A DNA stretch of 56,150 nt from Glycomyces luteolus (GTDB lineage: Bacteria > Actinomycetota > Actinomycetes > Mycobacteriales > Micromonosporaceae), in NCBI RefSeq assembly GCF_027622875.1, contig NZ_JAPZVP010000029.1, positions 1 through 56,150 on the forward strand, read 5' to 3'. Below are positions 30,864 to 39,034 of the stretch, one piece after another. The notes under the pieces are model-generated. The model had not been told where the DNA came from. It was given only the letters and a program-made list of their open reading frames with translations, and did not search any database. Each line of letters begins with the position of its first letter. The stretch's first letter is position 1. The position numbers and the translations under genes were made by a program.

Positions 30864-31766
30864 ATGTCATCGACCTTGCAAACCCCGAAGGCCGCCAAGC
30901 CCAACGAGGACGCCGACGCGCTCATCGAGCGCTTCGGCAGCACCCGCAAGAGCCGCTTCTCCCGGCACGTGATCCTGTGCGTCATCGGCCTGGTCATGAT
31001 GTACCCGCTGCTGTGGCTCGTCTCCAGCTCGCTCAAACCGAACGGCCTCATCTTCGAGGACCTGTCGCTGTGGCCCGCCGAATGGAGCCCGTCGAACTAC
31101 ACCGACGGCTGGACCGCGCTCGAATACGACTTCGGGATCTACTTCTCGAACTCGATCATCATCGTGGTCCTCAGCATCATCGGGAACCTGTTCTCGTGCT
31201 CCCTTGCGGCGTACGGGTTCGCGCGGCTCAACTTCACCGGCCGCAAGCTCTTCTTCGCGCTCATGCTCGGCACGATGATGCTCCCGGGCCACGTGCTGCT
31301 CATTCCGCAGTACATCCTGTTCGCGAAGCTCGGGTGGCTCAACACGTACTACCCGCTCCTGGTGCCGAACTTCCTGGCCACCAACGCGTTCTACATCTTC
31401 CTGATGGTGCAGTTCATGCGCTCGCTCCCGCAGGAGCTCGACGACGCGGCCCGCATCGACGGCTGCGGCCCGTTCCGCACCTTCTGGAGCATCATCCTGC
31501 CGCTGTGCCGCCCCGCGTTCGCCACCACCGCGATCTTCACGTTCATCTCCGTGTGGAACGAGTTCTTCGGGCCGCTGCTCTACCTCACCGACCCCGAGCT
31601 GTACACGGTCCCGTTGGCGCTCAGGCAGTTCATTGACTCCGAAGGCCAGTCGCAGTGGGGCCAGATGTTCGCCATGTCGGTGCTCTCGCTCGCGCCCATC
31701 ATCGGCTTCTTCATCGCCGGACAGAAATACCTGGTCAAAGGCATCGCCACCACCGGCCTCAAATGA
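30864..31766 (+). CDS. Sugar ABC transporter permease (MalG-like)
   Basis: 300 aa, six membrane segments. HVILCVIGLVMMYPLLWLVSSSLK is the standard CUT1 second-permease start. The EAA loop reads ELDDAARIDGCGPFRTFWSIILPLCRP, here with an unusual Cys. ATG at 30864, 10 nt after the first permease. Its stop overlaps the GH43 start in ATGA, so import and hydrolysis are translationally coupled. Confidence 0.92.
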   Translation: MSSTLQTPKAAKPNEDADALIERFGSTRKSRFSRHVILCVIGLVMMYPLLWLVSSSLKPNGLIFEDLSLWPAEWSPSNYTDGWTALEYDFGIYFSNSIIIVVLSIIGNLFSCSLAAYGFARLNFTGRKLFFALMLGTMMLPGHVLLIPQYILFAKLGWLNTYYPLLVPNFLATNAFYIFLMVQFMRSLPQELDDAARIDGCGPFRTFWSIILPLCRPAFATTAIFTFISVWNEFFGPLLYLTDPELYTVPLALRQFIDSEGQSQWGQMFAMSVLSLAPIIGFFIAGQKYLVKGIATTGLK

Positions 31767-33331
31767 CGAGAGGGAACACCTTGAACCTGGCGTGGACCGC
31801 CGACAACGGCGACGGGACCTACCGCAACCCCGTCCTGCACGCGGACTGGTCCGACCCGGACGCGATCCGGGTCGGCGACGACTTCTACATGACCGCCTCC
31901 AGTTTCAACCGCGTGCCGGGCCTGCCGATCCTCCACAGCCGCGACCTCGTGAACTGGACGCTCATCGGCCACGCGCTCTCACGGCTCGCACCGGAGGAGG
32001 ACTTCGGGACCCCGCGGCACGGCTGCGGCGTGTGGGCCCCGGCGCTGCGCCACCACGCGGGCCGGTTCTGGATCGTCTACCCCGATCCGGACCGGGGCCT
32101 GTTCGTCACCTCCACCGAGGACCCGGCGGGGGAGTGGACGCGGCCGCATCTCCTCAAGGGCGGCAGGGGACTCATCGATCCGTGTCCCTTGTGGGCTTCT
32201 GACGGGACTGCCTACCTCGTCCACGGCTGGGCGAAGAGCCGCGCCGGGATCAACAACCGACTCACCGTGCACCGCATGAACGACGACGCGACCGCGCTGC
32301 TCGATGAGGATGCAGTCGTGATCGACGGCGACGCGCTGCCCGGCTACCGCACGCTCGAAGGCCCCAAGTTCTACGAGCGCGACGGCTGGTACTGGATCTT
32401 CGCCCCCGCCGGAGGCGTCACCGACGGCTGGCAGTCCGCCTTTCGCTCCCGCGATCCCTTGGGCCCCTACGAGGACCGCATCGTCCTCGCACAGGGCGGC
32501 ACCGACGTGAACGGACCCCACCAGGGCGCCTGGGTCGACACCGCCGACGGCACCGACTGGTTCCTGCACTTCCAGGACAAGGGCCCGTTCGGTCGCATCG
32601 TCCACCTCCAGCCGATGCGCTGGGGCGACGACGGCTGGCCCGAGATCGGCGACAAGGGCGAACCTGTCGCGACGCATCCAAAACCGCGCGATGGCGAGCC
32701 CGTCGCCGCTCCCGTCTCCTCTGACGACTTCGCCGAAGGCATGGGTCTCCAATGGACCTGGCAGGCCAATCCGCGACCCGACTGGGTCCTTCCCGGGCCG
32801 GGTCTGCGGCTCGCCTGCGTCCCCACCGACGCCACGGACCTGCGGCACCTCCCGAACGTGCTCGGCCAGCACCTGCCCGGCGACCACTTCCGCGCCACCA
32901 CGACCCTGCGCCTCACGGACGCCCCGCCCGGCGTCTGGGCGGGCCTCACCATCCTCGGCGACGCCTACGCCTGGGTCGGCCTCTCACACACCCCCGGTGA
33001 CGTCGTCCTCTCCTGCCGCGCAGCCGAACCCGGTACACCCGAACGCATCAGCGGACACGCACAGCCGATCGCGATCGACAGCCACCGGTGCAGCGAGACC
33101 GTCGCCCTCGGCGTCGAAGTCGAACCCACCGGCCGATGCCGGTTCCTCGCCGGGCGCCCCGGCGAACCGCTCGCGCCGATCGGCGAACCGTTCCAGGCCA
33201 CCGCCGGACGCTGGGTCGGCGCGGCCCTCGGCCTGTTCGCCGCCGTCGCGGGCACCGACGACCGCGGCGGCGTGGCGGAGTTCGGGCCCGTGAGCGTCAT
33301 CGGCATCGATGACAGTGCCGCCCATGGATGA
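31763..33331 (+). CDS. Glycoside hydrolase family 43 (cytoplasmic) with beta-sandwich C-domain
   Basis: 522 aa. The five-bladed propeller domain starts YRNPVLHADWSDPDAIRVGDDFYMTASSF (two blocks; the first Asp is the general base), with GPKFYERDGWYWIFAPAGG carrying the acid Glu and NGPHQGAWVDT later. From about residue 325 a concanavalin-like domain follows (DDFAEGMGLQWTWQANPRPDW), as in GH43 xylosidases/arabinofuranosidases with a GH43_C2-type module. No signal peptide, so it acts on imported oligosaccharides. ATG at 31763 overlaps the permease stop; a TTG at 31781 with GAGGG upstream is an alternative. Likely activities are beta-xylosidase, alpha-arabinofuranosidase or exo-galactanase; the sequence does not decide. 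Confidence 0.9.
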   Translation: MTRGNTLNLAWTADNGDGTYRNPVLHADWSDPDAIRVGDDFYMTASSFNRVPGLPILHSRDLVNWTLIGHALSRLAPEEDFGTPRHGCGVWAPALRHHAGRFWIVYPDPDRGLFVTSTEDPAGEWTRPHLLKGGRGLIDPCPLWASDGTAYLVHGWAKSRAGINNRLTVHRMNDDATALLDEDAVVIDGDALPGYRTLEGPKFYERDGWYWIFAPAGGVTDGWQSAFRSRDPLGPYEDRIVLAQGGTDVNGPHQGAWVDTADGTDWFLHFQDKGPFGRIVHLQPMRWGDDGWPEIGDKGEPVATHPKPRDGEPVAAPVSSDDFAEGMGLQWTWQANPRPDWVLPGPGLRLACVPTDATDLRHLPNVLGQHLPGDHFRATTTLRLTDAPPGVWAGLTILGDAYAWVGLSHTPGDVVLSCRAAEPGTPERISGHAQPIAIDSHRCSETVALGVEVEPTGRCRFLAGRPGEPLAPIGEPFQATAGRWVGAALGLFAAVAGTDDRGGVAEFGPVSVIGIDDSAAHG

Positions 33332-34205
33332 CCAGCAGACCCTCGTCCAGACCCGCCCGCTGATCCTCGGCGGACAGACCGTCGCCGAATACGTCTGGCG
33401 GCCCCATGTGCCGCACACGTTGTCGCCCAGGCCCTTCCTGCACCCCGTGCGCACCCTCGCCGGGACCCCCGTCACCGAGATGATGCCGCCCGACCACCTC
33501 CACCACCTCGGCGTCAGCCTCGCCGTCCCCGACGCGGGCGGCACCAACTTCTGGGGCGGCCGCACCTACGTGCGCGACCAGGGCTCCCTCCCGCTCCCCA
33601 ACCACGGCGTGCAACGCCACCACCGCTGGGAGGCCGCCACACCGGCGCTACTCGCCCACGAACTCCACTGGATCGGCCCCGACGGATCGACGCTGCTCCG
33701 CGAACGCCGCCGCATCGCCGCCCGACCCATCGACCACCGCGCCTGGGCCCTCGACTTCCGCTACGCCCTCCAGAACCTCACCGCCGAACCGCTCGTCTTC
33801 TCCAGTCCAGGCGTCAAGGGCCGCACCGGAGCCGGATACGGCGGCTACTTCTGGCGAGCCCGGCGCGGCCGAAACGGCGTGAAGATCCTCGGCCCCGGCG
33901 TCTCGGGCGCCGAACACCTCCACGGCTCCACCGCCCCCTGGCTCGCGCTCTGCACCGCCGATGCCGAACCCTGGACGCTCGTCTTCATCGACATCGCCGC
34001 CCAACGCGATCCATGGTTCGTACGCGACGGCGACTACGTCGGCGTCGGCCCCGCCCTCGCCTGGACGAAGCCGCTGACGGCAGCCCCTGGTGAAGGCCCC
34101 AGGCGTCGTATCATCACGGTAGTCGCGGACGGCGACCTCGGGCCCCGAGCGATCGAAGGCCTGGTCGAAGCGGTCGCGGCAAGCCCCGCACCCCGCGAGG
34201 CCTAA
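33309..34205 (+). CDS. PmoA-like family protein (DUF6807), copy 1
   Basis: 298 aa. It matches the family labelled methane oxygenase PmoA (DUF6807), common in sugar-utilisation loci and unrelated in role to methane oxidation. Shared blocks are RPFLHPVRTLAGTPVTE, HHLGVSLAVPDAGGTNFWGG, GAGYGGYFWRA and WFVRDGDYVGVGPALAW. No signal peptide. It overlaps the GH43 end by 23 nt if the ATG at 33309 is used, or by 8 nt with the ATG at 33324. Function unproven; it may act on or bind an imported sugar. The next gene is a diverged duplicate. Confidence 0.82.
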   Translation: MTVPPMDDQQTLVQTRPLILGGQTVAEYVWRPHVPHTLSPRPFLHPVRTLAGTPVTEMMPPDHLHHLGVSLAVPDAGGTNFWGGRTYVRDQGSLPLPNHGVQRHHRWEAATPALLAHELHWIGPDGSTLLRERRRIAARPIDHRAWALDFRYALQNLTAEPLVFSSPGVKGRTGAGYGGYFWRARRGRNGVKILGPGVSGAEHLHGSTAPWLALCTADAEPWTLVFIDIAAQRDPWFVRDGDYVGVGPALAWTKPLTAAPGEGPRRRIITVVADGDLGPRAIEGLVEAVAASPAPREA

Positions 34206-34220
34206 GTGATTGGAGCCGCA

Positions 34221-35111
34221 ATGGAGCACTCCGGCACTGTCCGCGCACTGGACGCCGACCAACCGGTCGGGCTCCAGGTCGACGGCCGCGAAGTGGCCAG
34301 CTACGTCTGGCGCTCCGAGCTGCCCGCCTCCACCGCGCCCCGCCCGTTCCTCCACCCCGTGCGCACCCTGGCCGGGACCGTCGTCACCGACGCCCGGCCA
34401 CACTCCCACACCCACCAGCTCGGCATCAGCATCGCCGCCCCCGACATCGGCGGCCGCAACTTCTGGGGCGGCCGCACCTTCGTCGCCGGACACGGGCCCG
34501 CATGGCTCGACGACCACGGCGCGCAGCGCCACCGGCGCTGGCTGCGCCACACCGAATCGGAGCTCGCCCACACCCTCCACTGGGTCGACCAGGAAGGCGC
34601 GGCACTGCTCAGCGAACGGCGCGCGATCGCCTGCGTCCCATTGACATCGGACGCCTGGACGCTTTCCGTGCAGACCCGCCTCGCCAACGCCACCGACCGG
34701 CCGCTGCCGATCCGCAGCCCGGCGTCGCTCGGCCGCGTGGGCGCCGGTTACGGCGGGTTCTTCTGGCGCGGCCCGGCCGTGAACGGGCAGGTGCGCGTCC
34801 AGAGCCCTGCCGGGACCGGCGTGCGGGCCGTCCACGGCACGACCGCGCCCTGGCTCACCGTCTCCGGCGCGAGCGGCGGTGCAGAGTGGACGATGCTGTT
34901 CGCGCCCGCCGACGCGACCACCGCGCAGGACCGCTGGTTCGTGCGCGCCCGCGACTACCTCGGTGTCGGCTCGTCGCTCACATGGGACCGTCCACTGGTA
35001 CTGGAGCCGGGCGAGCAGATCGAACGGCATATCCTCGCTGTCGTGGCAGACGGGAACCTCACCGAAGACGCGGCCGCCGCGCTCGCCGAAGCAGCGCGGC
35101 CGGCGGCATGA
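34221..35111 (+). CDS. PmoA-like family protein (DUF6807), copy 2
   Basis: 296 aa. Block-by-block paralogue of the preceding gene: RPFLHPVRTLAGTVVTD, HQLGISIAAPDIGGRNFWGG, GAGYGGFFWRG, DRWFVRARDYLGVGSSLTW. ATG at 34221 has GGAG 5 nt upstream and is preferred over the GTG at 34206. Its stop overlaps the ROK gene start in ATGA. Two copies in tandem suggest two related substrates or a heteromer; neither is shown. Confidence 0.82.
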   Translation: MEHSGTVRALDADQPVGLQVDGREVASYVWRSELPASTAPRPFLHPVRTLAGTVVTDARPHSHTHQLGISIAAPDIGGRNFWGGRTFVAGHGPAWLDDHGAQRHRRWLRHTESELAHTLHWVDQEGAALLSERRAIACVPLTSDAWTLSVQTRLANATDRPLPIRSPASLGRVGAGYGGFFWRGPAVNGQVRVQSPAGTGVRAVHGTTAPWLTVSGASGGAEWTMLFAPADATTAQDRWFVRARDYLGVGSSLTWDRPLVLEPGEQIERHILAVVADGNLTEDAAAALAEAARPAA

Positions 35112-36301
35112 ACGCCGTCCGCTCCAACGACCCCGCCCGCCAGGAACGCCTGCGCGCGTTGAACCTCGAGCTCGTGTTCCGGCACGTCCTCGCCGCCGAA
35201 GCGCCGGTCTCGCGCACCGAGCTCGCCGCCGCGACCGGCCTGACCCGGCCCACCATCACCCGCATCGTCGAAGAACTCATCGCCGGGCGGCTCGTCACCG
35301 AGACCGGCGCGACCCCGGACGGCCGGGCCGGGCGGCCCCGCATGGGGCTGACCGTGTGCCGCAGCGGCCCGGCCGGGCTCGGGCTCGACATCCGCACCGA
35401 GGGCCTGGCCGCGTGCGTGGTCGACCTCGGCGGCGCGGTGCGCCATCTCGCGTTCGCGCCGTTCACCGACACCGAGGCCCCGGCCGTGCTCGAACGCCTG
35501 GGCCGCATGGCGGCCGAGGCCGCCGAAGCCGTCTCGGCGGAAGGCCTCACCGTCGTCACCGCGACGCTCGCCGTCCCGGGCCCGACCGACGCCGGCATCG
35601 TCCGCACCGCCCCGTCCCTGGGCTGGCGCGACGTGGACGCGGGAGCGCTGCTCGCCGAGCACCTCCGCCACCTCGACGTCACCACCAATGTGGACAATGA
35701 GGCCAACTTGGCCGCGCGGGGCGAACTCCACCGCGCCACGCCCGACCACTTCCTCTACATCTCAGGCGGACTCGACATCGGCGCCGGGATCATCCTCGAC
35801 CGCCGCCTCATGCGCGGCTCCCACGGCTGGGGCGGCGAACTCGGCCACCTCACCGTCGACCCCGACGGCAAGCCGTGCCGCTGCGGCTCGCGCGGCTGCC
35901 TCCAGACCTACGCCAGCCTCGCCGCCATCCTGCACGGCGAAACCCTCCCCGAGGACCTCACCGCCGACGCCGCGCTCCTGACCTGGGCCGACGCGGGCCG
36001 CCCCGAAACCCTCGCGGCCCTCGACACCGCCGCCACGGCCCTGGGCATCGCCATCGCCAATGTCCTCAACCTGCTCGACATCGACACCGTGCTCCTCGGC
36101 GGCAGCTTCGCGCTCCTCTCCTCCTGGCTCATCGAGGGCGTCGAAGCCGAACTCGCACAACGCGTGCTGTCCTCCCGCTGGGCACCGATCACGGTGCGCC
36201 CCGCGACCCTCGGCCCGGACGCGGCCGCGATCGGCGCGGCGATGGCCGTCGTCGACCTGATCCGCCGCGACCCGACGGCCTGGCTCGCCTCGGGTCGGTG
36301 A
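35108..36301 (+). CDS. ROK-family transcriptional regulator (NagC/XylR type)
   Basis: 397 aa. The N-terminal winged helix (SRTELAAATGLTRPTITRIVEELIA) precedes a sugar-kinase-like ROK domain: VTTNVDNEANLAARGEL, YISGGLDIGAGIILDRRLMRGSHGWGGELGH in two blocks, and the zinc/ROK signature VDPDGKPCRCGSRGCLQTY with three Cys and the His. The DNA-binding part is present, so it is a regulator and not a glucokinase. ATG at 35108 overlaps the upstream stop. As the last gene of the operon it probably senses the imported sugar and controls the dyads at 28432-28443 and 28519-28536. Confidence 0.92.
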   Translation: MNAVRSNDPARQERLRALNLELVFRHVLAAEAPVSRTELAAATGLTRPTITRIVEELIAGRLVTETGATPDGRAGRPRMGLTVCRSGPAGLGLDIRTEGLAACVVDLGGAVRHLAFAPFTDTEAPAVLERLGRMAAEAAEAVSAEGLTVVTATLAVPGPTDAGIVRTAPSLGWRDVDAGALLAEHLRHLDVTTNVDNEANLAARGELHRATPDHFLYISGGLDIGAGIILDRRLMRGSHGWGGELGHLTVDPDGKPCRCGSRGCLQTYASLAAILHGETLPEDLTADAALLTWADAGRPETLAALDTAATALGIAIANVLNLLDIDTVLLGGSFALLSSWLIEGVEAELAQRVLSSRWAPITVRPATLGPDAAAIGAAMAVVDLIRRDPTAWLASGR

Positions 36302-36391
36302 CACGGCGCCGGCTCCCGAGTGGTCCACGTGGTCGAGGCCCTGCCGCTCGGCCCGAGCGGCAAGATCCTCGAACGGAGGTTCAGCGGATCC
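36302..36391 (+). pseudogene. C-terminal remnant of an AMP-forming acyl-CoA synthetase
   Basis: The frame starting right after the ROK stop reads RVVHVVEALPLGPSGKILER (36317-36376). The segment LPLGPSGKILxR is the near-universal C-terminal motif of the ANL adenylation superfamily, whose Lys is catalytic. Nothing upstream is left of the roughly 480-residue enzyme and the downstream reading is not family-like. It is therefore a stub. Confidence 0.6.
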
Positions 36392-36413
36392 ACGGCTGAG
36401 GATTTCGTCCGGG

Positions 36414-36636
36414 CTATGCCGTTCGCACCGGCTTCCAACCGGGGTCGCGGCCGAGGACGGCGAGGAGGCGCGGCGGAGGCGAAGCCGTGGTTCTGCCCGG
36501 TCATGTGCGCGAGCAGTCGCGAGAGACCCCAACCGGCGCAAGGGGTTGCGGCACGGAGCTGGTCGTCGCGGACGTTCCCGACGATCGCGGCCGCGATCGC
36601 CATCGTCCGGCGGTGTAGGGCGAGGAGGTCGGTCAT
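36414..36636 (-). pseudogene. Truncated maleylpyruvate isomerase/mycothiol-dependent (TIGR03086-like) gene
   Basis: The first 56 codons from 36636 read MTDLLALHRRTMAIAAAIVG then DDQLRAATPCAGWGLSRLLA and HMTGQNHGFASAA. This is the DinB-like N-terminus of TIGR03086/MDMPI proteins with the TPC..W motif and a metal-ligand His. After 36469 the frame turns arginine-rich; a shift near there recovers GRDPGWKPVRTA before a TAG at 36416-36414. The remaining two thirds of the gene are missing, so it is broken. An ATG at 36648 is an alternative start. Confidence 0.65.
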
Positions 36637-36731
36637 GAGCCGGATCATAGGCGGCCCGCGCCGGAGCCCGCGCGAGTAATATCGCTCGCGGCGCCCTCGT
36701 CCCCTGGGCCGGGCGCCGTGATCGAAGGAGC

Positions 36732-37205
36732 ATGTCCATTTCTTCCGAGACCGACCGCCTGGTCGCGTTCAGCACCCAGCTTCGCAATGTCCACCAGCGC
36801 CTCCGCAAGGCGCTCGACCTCGCCCGCCGCTCGATCGACGGCGAATTCGACGAGACCGCCGGGCAGGACCTCCTCCTGTTCTGCCGCGGCTTCTGCTCGG
36901 CCCTCAGCGGCCACCACCGCAGCGAGGACGGCGGCCTCTTCCCGCAGGTCGTCGCCGAACACCCCGAGCTCAAACCAGTGATCGCCAACCTCATGAGCGA
37001 CCACAACATGCTCGAGCACCTCATCGGCCAGCTCACGGCCGCAATGGATTCCAACGCCGAGCCCGACGAACTCCACCGCCACCTCGACGGCATCGGCGCG
37101 GTCATGGAGACCCACTTCCGCTACGAGGAGAACCAGCTCCTCGCCATCCTCGACGCCCTCGCCCTCGAAGGCGAACCGACCGGACTCCTCGGCGACCTCG
37201 CATAG
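36732..37205 (+). CDS. Hemerythrin-domain protein
   Basis: 157 aa, a single four-helix hemerythrin/HHE domain. The expected metal ligands are spread as in the family: His near NVHQRL, GHHRSEDGGLFP (HxxxE), DHNMLEHL (H and E) and METHFRYEENQLL (HxxxE). Such cytoplasmic proteins bind a diiron centre and respond to O2 or NO. ATG at 36732 has AAGGAG upstream. It stands alone and the partner is unknown. Confidence 0.88.
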   Translation: MSISSETDRLVAFSTQLRNVHQRLRKALDLARRSIDGEFDETAGQDLLLFCRGFCSALSGHHRSEDGGLFPQVVAEHPELKPVIANLMSDHNMLEHLIGQLTAAMDSNAEPDELHRHLDGIGAVMETHFRYEENQLLAILDALALEGEPTGLLGDLA

Positions 37206-37282
37206 ACGCATGGGGACCGGTCCCGGTTCTGGCGTCCTAAGGTTCTGGTCTTCTGTCGAACCGAGGCCGAATAGGGGCCGCC

Positions 37283-37849
37283 ATGCGCTATCGCATCCTG
37301 TCGATCCCGCTCGCCGCATTGCTGCTGGCAGCATGCGGTTCCAACGATGCGGCAACGACTTCGGAGCCTGCAACCTCACACTCGGCATCCGCCGAGGCCA
37401 CCGAGGCCGAGAGCACGGCGCCTCCCGAGCCTGCTTCCGTGTTGCCGGTCGGGATGGACTCGGCACTCGGCATTTCGTACCCGGACGCGAGCGGGGGAAC
37501 AGCCATTGAGTTCAACTTCGCGGTGACCGAGGTCGAAGCCGTCACCGAGGGCATGAGCGAATTCGTGGTGTTCACCGTCGGCGTCGAGGTAGTCAAGGGC
37601 GAGATGACGTTCATGTTCGGCTTTTGGGCCGAACCGGCATTGACACCGACCTTGATCGACGCCGACGGCGTCGAGTACCAAACTTCCATCCAGCCGGTTG
37701 GCACCATGCTCGACGGCACTGTCCCCGAGGGAGAGTCGATAGCGGGCCACATCGCCTTCGAAGCCCCGCCGAGTGTCGCCGACTCAGGAACCTTCCAGCT
37801 TGAGATCCCCTCCCCAGAAGGCTCGGACCTCCTCCACTGGACCTACTGA
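37283..37849 (+). CDS. Secreted lipoprotein, DUF4352-like
   Basis: 188 aa. The signal peptide with lipobox (IPLAALLLAACGS, Cys at about 19) is followed by a Ser/Thr/Glu-rich spacer (to about 50) and an Ig-like beta domain (GGTAIEFNFAVTEVEAVTEG, later TMLDGTVPEGESIAGHIAFE). The Asp/Gly-Glu-x-x-x-G-x-I-x-F pattern at the end is typical of DUF4352/telokin-like exported domains. It should be lipid-anchored on the outer face of the membrane. Function unknown. Confidence 0.8.
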   Translation: MRYRILSIPLAALLLAACGSNDAATTSEPATSHSASAEATEAESTAPPEPASVLPVGMDSALGISYPDASGGTAIEFNFAVTEVEAVTEGMSEFVVFTVGVEVVKGEMTFMFGFWAEPALTPTLIDADGVEYQTSIQPVGTMLDGTVPEGESIAGHIAFEAPPSVADSGTFQLEIPSPEGSDLLHWTY

Positions 37850-37920
37850 ACCGCATGGGCGCCGCCACGGGCCGGCCGAACCGCTTGCGGATCGACCGGC
37901 CCAGGTGCTGTTCCGCTCTG

Positions 37921-37943
37921 CGAGAACGGGATTCAGGTTCTCG
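37921..37943. terminator. Weak convergent hairpin
   Basis: CGAGAAC (37921-37927) pairs with GTTCTCG (37937-37943), between the convergent lipoprotein and epimerase genes. No T run. The remainder of 37850-38030 shows nothing I can support. Confidence 0.4.
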
Positions 37944-38030
37944 GGCTTCGCGATGAGTCGGAACGCCCGCTTGAGGATCCACGGGCACCACTGGTCGTTC
38001 ACCGCCTGACGAGACCCGATCCGCGGCCCG

Positions 38031-38963
38031 TCACCGCTGGTGCAGCGCGGACAGTTCCGGGCCGCGCACGGCGCGCGCGACGGCTTCGCCGAGCCAGGAA
38101 TCGGCGTCGCTGAAACGGAAGCCCAAGGCCGTCGCGCGGCTCGTGTCCATGCCGTAGTAGCGGTCGAACGCATAGGGCGAGGCCTCCTCCGCGAAGGCGA
38201 AGGCGGCCAGGCCACCGCCCGCGTCTTCGATCGCAGTGCAGACGTCGACGACATCCAATTCCCCAGTGGACGCCGCGTTGACCGGACCGGTGAACGTGCC
38301 CGCCGCGGCCCAATGCAGCACCGCGGCGATCTCCCAGTCGGCGATGAACGACGCGCGGTGGTTGGTGCGGTGGACCCCGATCGGCTCACCGGCGGCGATG
38401 CGGTCGATGTAATGGGCCAGCCGCCCGGTGAAGTCGTCGCCGCCGAGCACGTGCGCGCTGCGCACGGAGGCGAATGCGAACGGCCCGCCGGACAGCACTG
38501 CCTCAGCCTGCCGTTTGCCTTCGCCGTAGTGCGCCTCCGCGAAGGCCGGATCAGTCCACGGCTGCGACAGGTCGACCGGCCAGACGGCCGGATCGACCGC
38601 GGCCTCGCCGACCGGGGTACAGGGCGGGTTCCCGGCGATACGGGGGGAGCTTCGCGGGTCGTAGACCTCGACGGTCGAGGTCATCACGTACCGCGCCGTG
38701 CGGCCGTCGAAGACCCTGCGGGCGACTGCGGCCTGGCGCGGCGTGTAGCAGACCTGGTCGACGATCACGTCGAAGCGCCTGTCTCCCAGCGCTGCATGCA
38801 GCGCCCGCTCGTCGTCGCGGTCGGCGACCACATGTGTCGCCCCGGGCGGCGCGGGCCGTGAACCGCGATTCAGGACCGTCACCGCTTTGCCCTCGTCGAG
38901 CAGCCGTTCTACCAGGTGGCGGCCGAAATAGCGGCTGCCGCCGATGATGCACACCTCAGTCAT
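38031..38963 (-). CDS. NAD-dependent epimerase/dehydratase (extended/atypical SDR)
   Basis: 310 aa. The cofactor loop reads VCIIGGSRYFGRHLVERLL (GxxxxFG form), then VTVLNRGSRPAPPG and DVIVDQVCYTP. This is the CSP41/NAD-dependent epimerase type seen in reductases and RNA-binding homologues. The YxxxK is replaced by AHYGEGKRQAEAVL, which keeps Y-x-x-x-K. A sugar-nucleotide or small-molecule substrate is likely. ATG at 38963. It is divergent from a LysR regulator 71 bp away, the classic arrangement for a LysR target. Confidence 0.85.
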   Translation of the reverse strand: MTEVCIIGGSRYFGRHLVERLLDEGKAVTVLNRGSRPAPPGATHVVADRDDERALHAALGDRRFDVIVDQVCYTPRQAAVARRVFDGRTARYVMTSTVEVYDPRSSPRIAGNPPCTPVGEAAVDPAVWPVDLSQPWTDPAFAEAHYGEGKRQAEAVLSGGPFAFASVRSAHVLGGDDFTGRLAHYIDRIAAGEPIGVHRTNHRASFIADWEIAAVLHWAAAGTFTGPVNAASTGELDVVDVCTAIEDAGGGLAAFAFAEEASPYAFDRYYGMDTSRATALGFRFSDADSWLGEAVARAVRGPELSALHQR

Positions 38964-39034
38964 GCCGTCCAGCTTCGCTTGTTAAGGTCCCCAGCGGAAG
39001 TGGTGATCTGCTAACGCTGTCGTAAGGGGAACTA

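Larger units (their letters stand above)
36302..36731. other. 430-bp interval of gene debris
   Basis: It contains the synthetase stub on the plus strand and the truncated MDMPI gene on the minus strand, meeting tail to tail near 36400. 36650-36720 is the upstream region of the hemerythrin gene, with AAGGAG just before its start. No intact gene was found. Confidence 0.6.

Noticed and set aside
36732..37105. Antisense frame over the hemerythrin gene that extends into the ROK gene
   Set aside because: Hemerythrin ligands and a good ribosome-binding site are on the plus strand. Only the 36414-36636 part of the minus strand shows homology, in a different frame.
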